Of a stretch of 6,612 nt of DNA, positions 6,477-6,612 are shown piece after piece. A program made the position numbers and the translations under genes. The notes beneath the pieces are model-generated. The model did no database searches. It saw nothing but the letters and a program-made list of their open reading frames with translations, and was not told the origin of the DNA. Within the stretch, counting starts at the first letter, position 1. Each line of letters begins with the position of its first letter. The stretch comes from an uncultured Sutterella sp. (GTDB taxonomy: Bacteria > Pseudomonadota > Gammaproteobacteria > Burkholderiales > Burkholderiaceae_F): positions 1 to 6,612 of the forward strand of contig CABSHY010000075.1 of the NCBI GenBank assembly GCA_902477615.1, given 5' to 3'.

Positions 6477-6494
6477 TTGCCCTGAAAAGGGCAA
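6477..6494. repeat. Inverted repeat TTGCCC/GGGCAA upstream of the acyl-CoA synthetase gene
   Basis: TTGCCC (6477-6482) and GGGCAA (6489-6494) form a 6-bp inverted repeat with a six-base spacer. It lies about 20-40 bases upstream of the candidate -10. It could be an operator, or a second, weaker terminator hairpin after the upstream gene. The sequence alone does not decide between these. Confidence 0.4.
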
Positions 6495-6499
6495 TTTTC

Positions 6500-6534
6500 A
6501 AAGAAAAAGCCCCGATTTTTTCAATCGAGGCTTT
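6500..6534 (-). terminator. Rho-independent terminator of the gene at the right edge
   Basis: Read on the - strand, AAAGCCTCGATT (6534-6523) pairs with AATCGGGGCTTT (6517-6506), a 12-bp stem with one G-U pair and a GAAAA loop. The T-tract TTTTTCTTT runs from 6508 to 6500. It begins 19 bases after the stop codon at 6554. Confidence 0.9.
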
Positions 6535-6553
6535 GGATACCATCAGTGATGGA

Positions 6554-6612
6554 TTACTTCTGGGCGTAGAGCTCAGAGATACGGTCTTGGTAACGTGCTT
6601 TGATGATGTGGC
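6554..6612 (-). CDS. C-terminal end of an unidentified gene
   Basis: Only the last 18 codons are inside the window, reading HIIKARYQDRISELYAQK and ending in TAA at 6556-6554. This frame is preferred over the other two because its stop is followed within 20 bases by a strong terminator. A second frame runs straight through that hairpin, and the third stops early. The tail is charged and helical-looking. Eighteen residues are not enough to name a family, and no function is proposed. Confidence 0.5.
   Translation of the reverse strand, partial: HIIKARYQDRISELYAQK

Noticed and set aside
1..6612. Search for a novel system, mobile element, CRISPR array or RNA gene
   Set aside because: All long coding regions are recognised housekeeping families or a simple ankyrin protein. 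No direct repeats, integrase, transposase or tRNA-like sequence was seen on either strand.

Overview
The window comes from the chromosome of a Gram-negative bacterium with moderate G+C. The best guess is a betaproteobacterium of the Burkholderiales, perhaps a gut Sutterellaceae member such as Parasutterella, Sutterella or Turicimonas. This rests on three things: a system I cytochrome c maturation pair (ccmC-ccmD), a full-length RlhA, and a TatD hydrolase directly followed by an exported ankyrin protein, a pairing I associate with Burkholderiales. The genus is a guess; no marker gene fixes it. The region is ordinary housekeeping DNA. I see no tRNA, rRNA, CRISPR array, insertion sequence or phage gene.

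Layout. At the left edge, on the + strand, the end of a cytochrome c maturation operon is visible: ccmC (its start lies outside the window) and ccmD, joined by an ATGA overlap and closed by a strong rho-independent terminator. A 229-base convergent intergenic region follows. It carries a long perfect inverted repeat and further small hairpins. From 1082 to 4513, on the - strand, there is a compact operon read right to left: tatD, an exported ankyrin-repeat protein, and rlhA (23S rRNA C2501 hydroxylation). tatD and the ankyrin gene overlap by four bases, and the ankyrin and rlhA genes are seven bases apart. Further right, also on the - strand, a long-chain acyl-CoA synthetase gene (4582-6414) sits between two good terminators, so it looks like a single-gene unit with its own promoter region at about 6420-6500. 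The right edge holds the last codons of another - strand gene.

How the genes relate. CcmC and CcmD work together in heme delivery for c-type cytochromes at the inner membrane. The acyl-CoA synthetase activates fatty acids. TatD (metal-dependent nuclease or hydrolase) and RlhA (rRNA modification) are cytoplasmic and have no obvious link to the exported ankyrin protein between them.

I find no clear evidence of a new biological system. The points most worth checking are the divergent CcmC with no ccmE after ccmD, the long hairpin between the convergent operons, the exported ankyrin protein embedded in the tatD-rlhA operon, and the tatD start, which lies 23 bases past a terminator and has no visible ribosome binding site.
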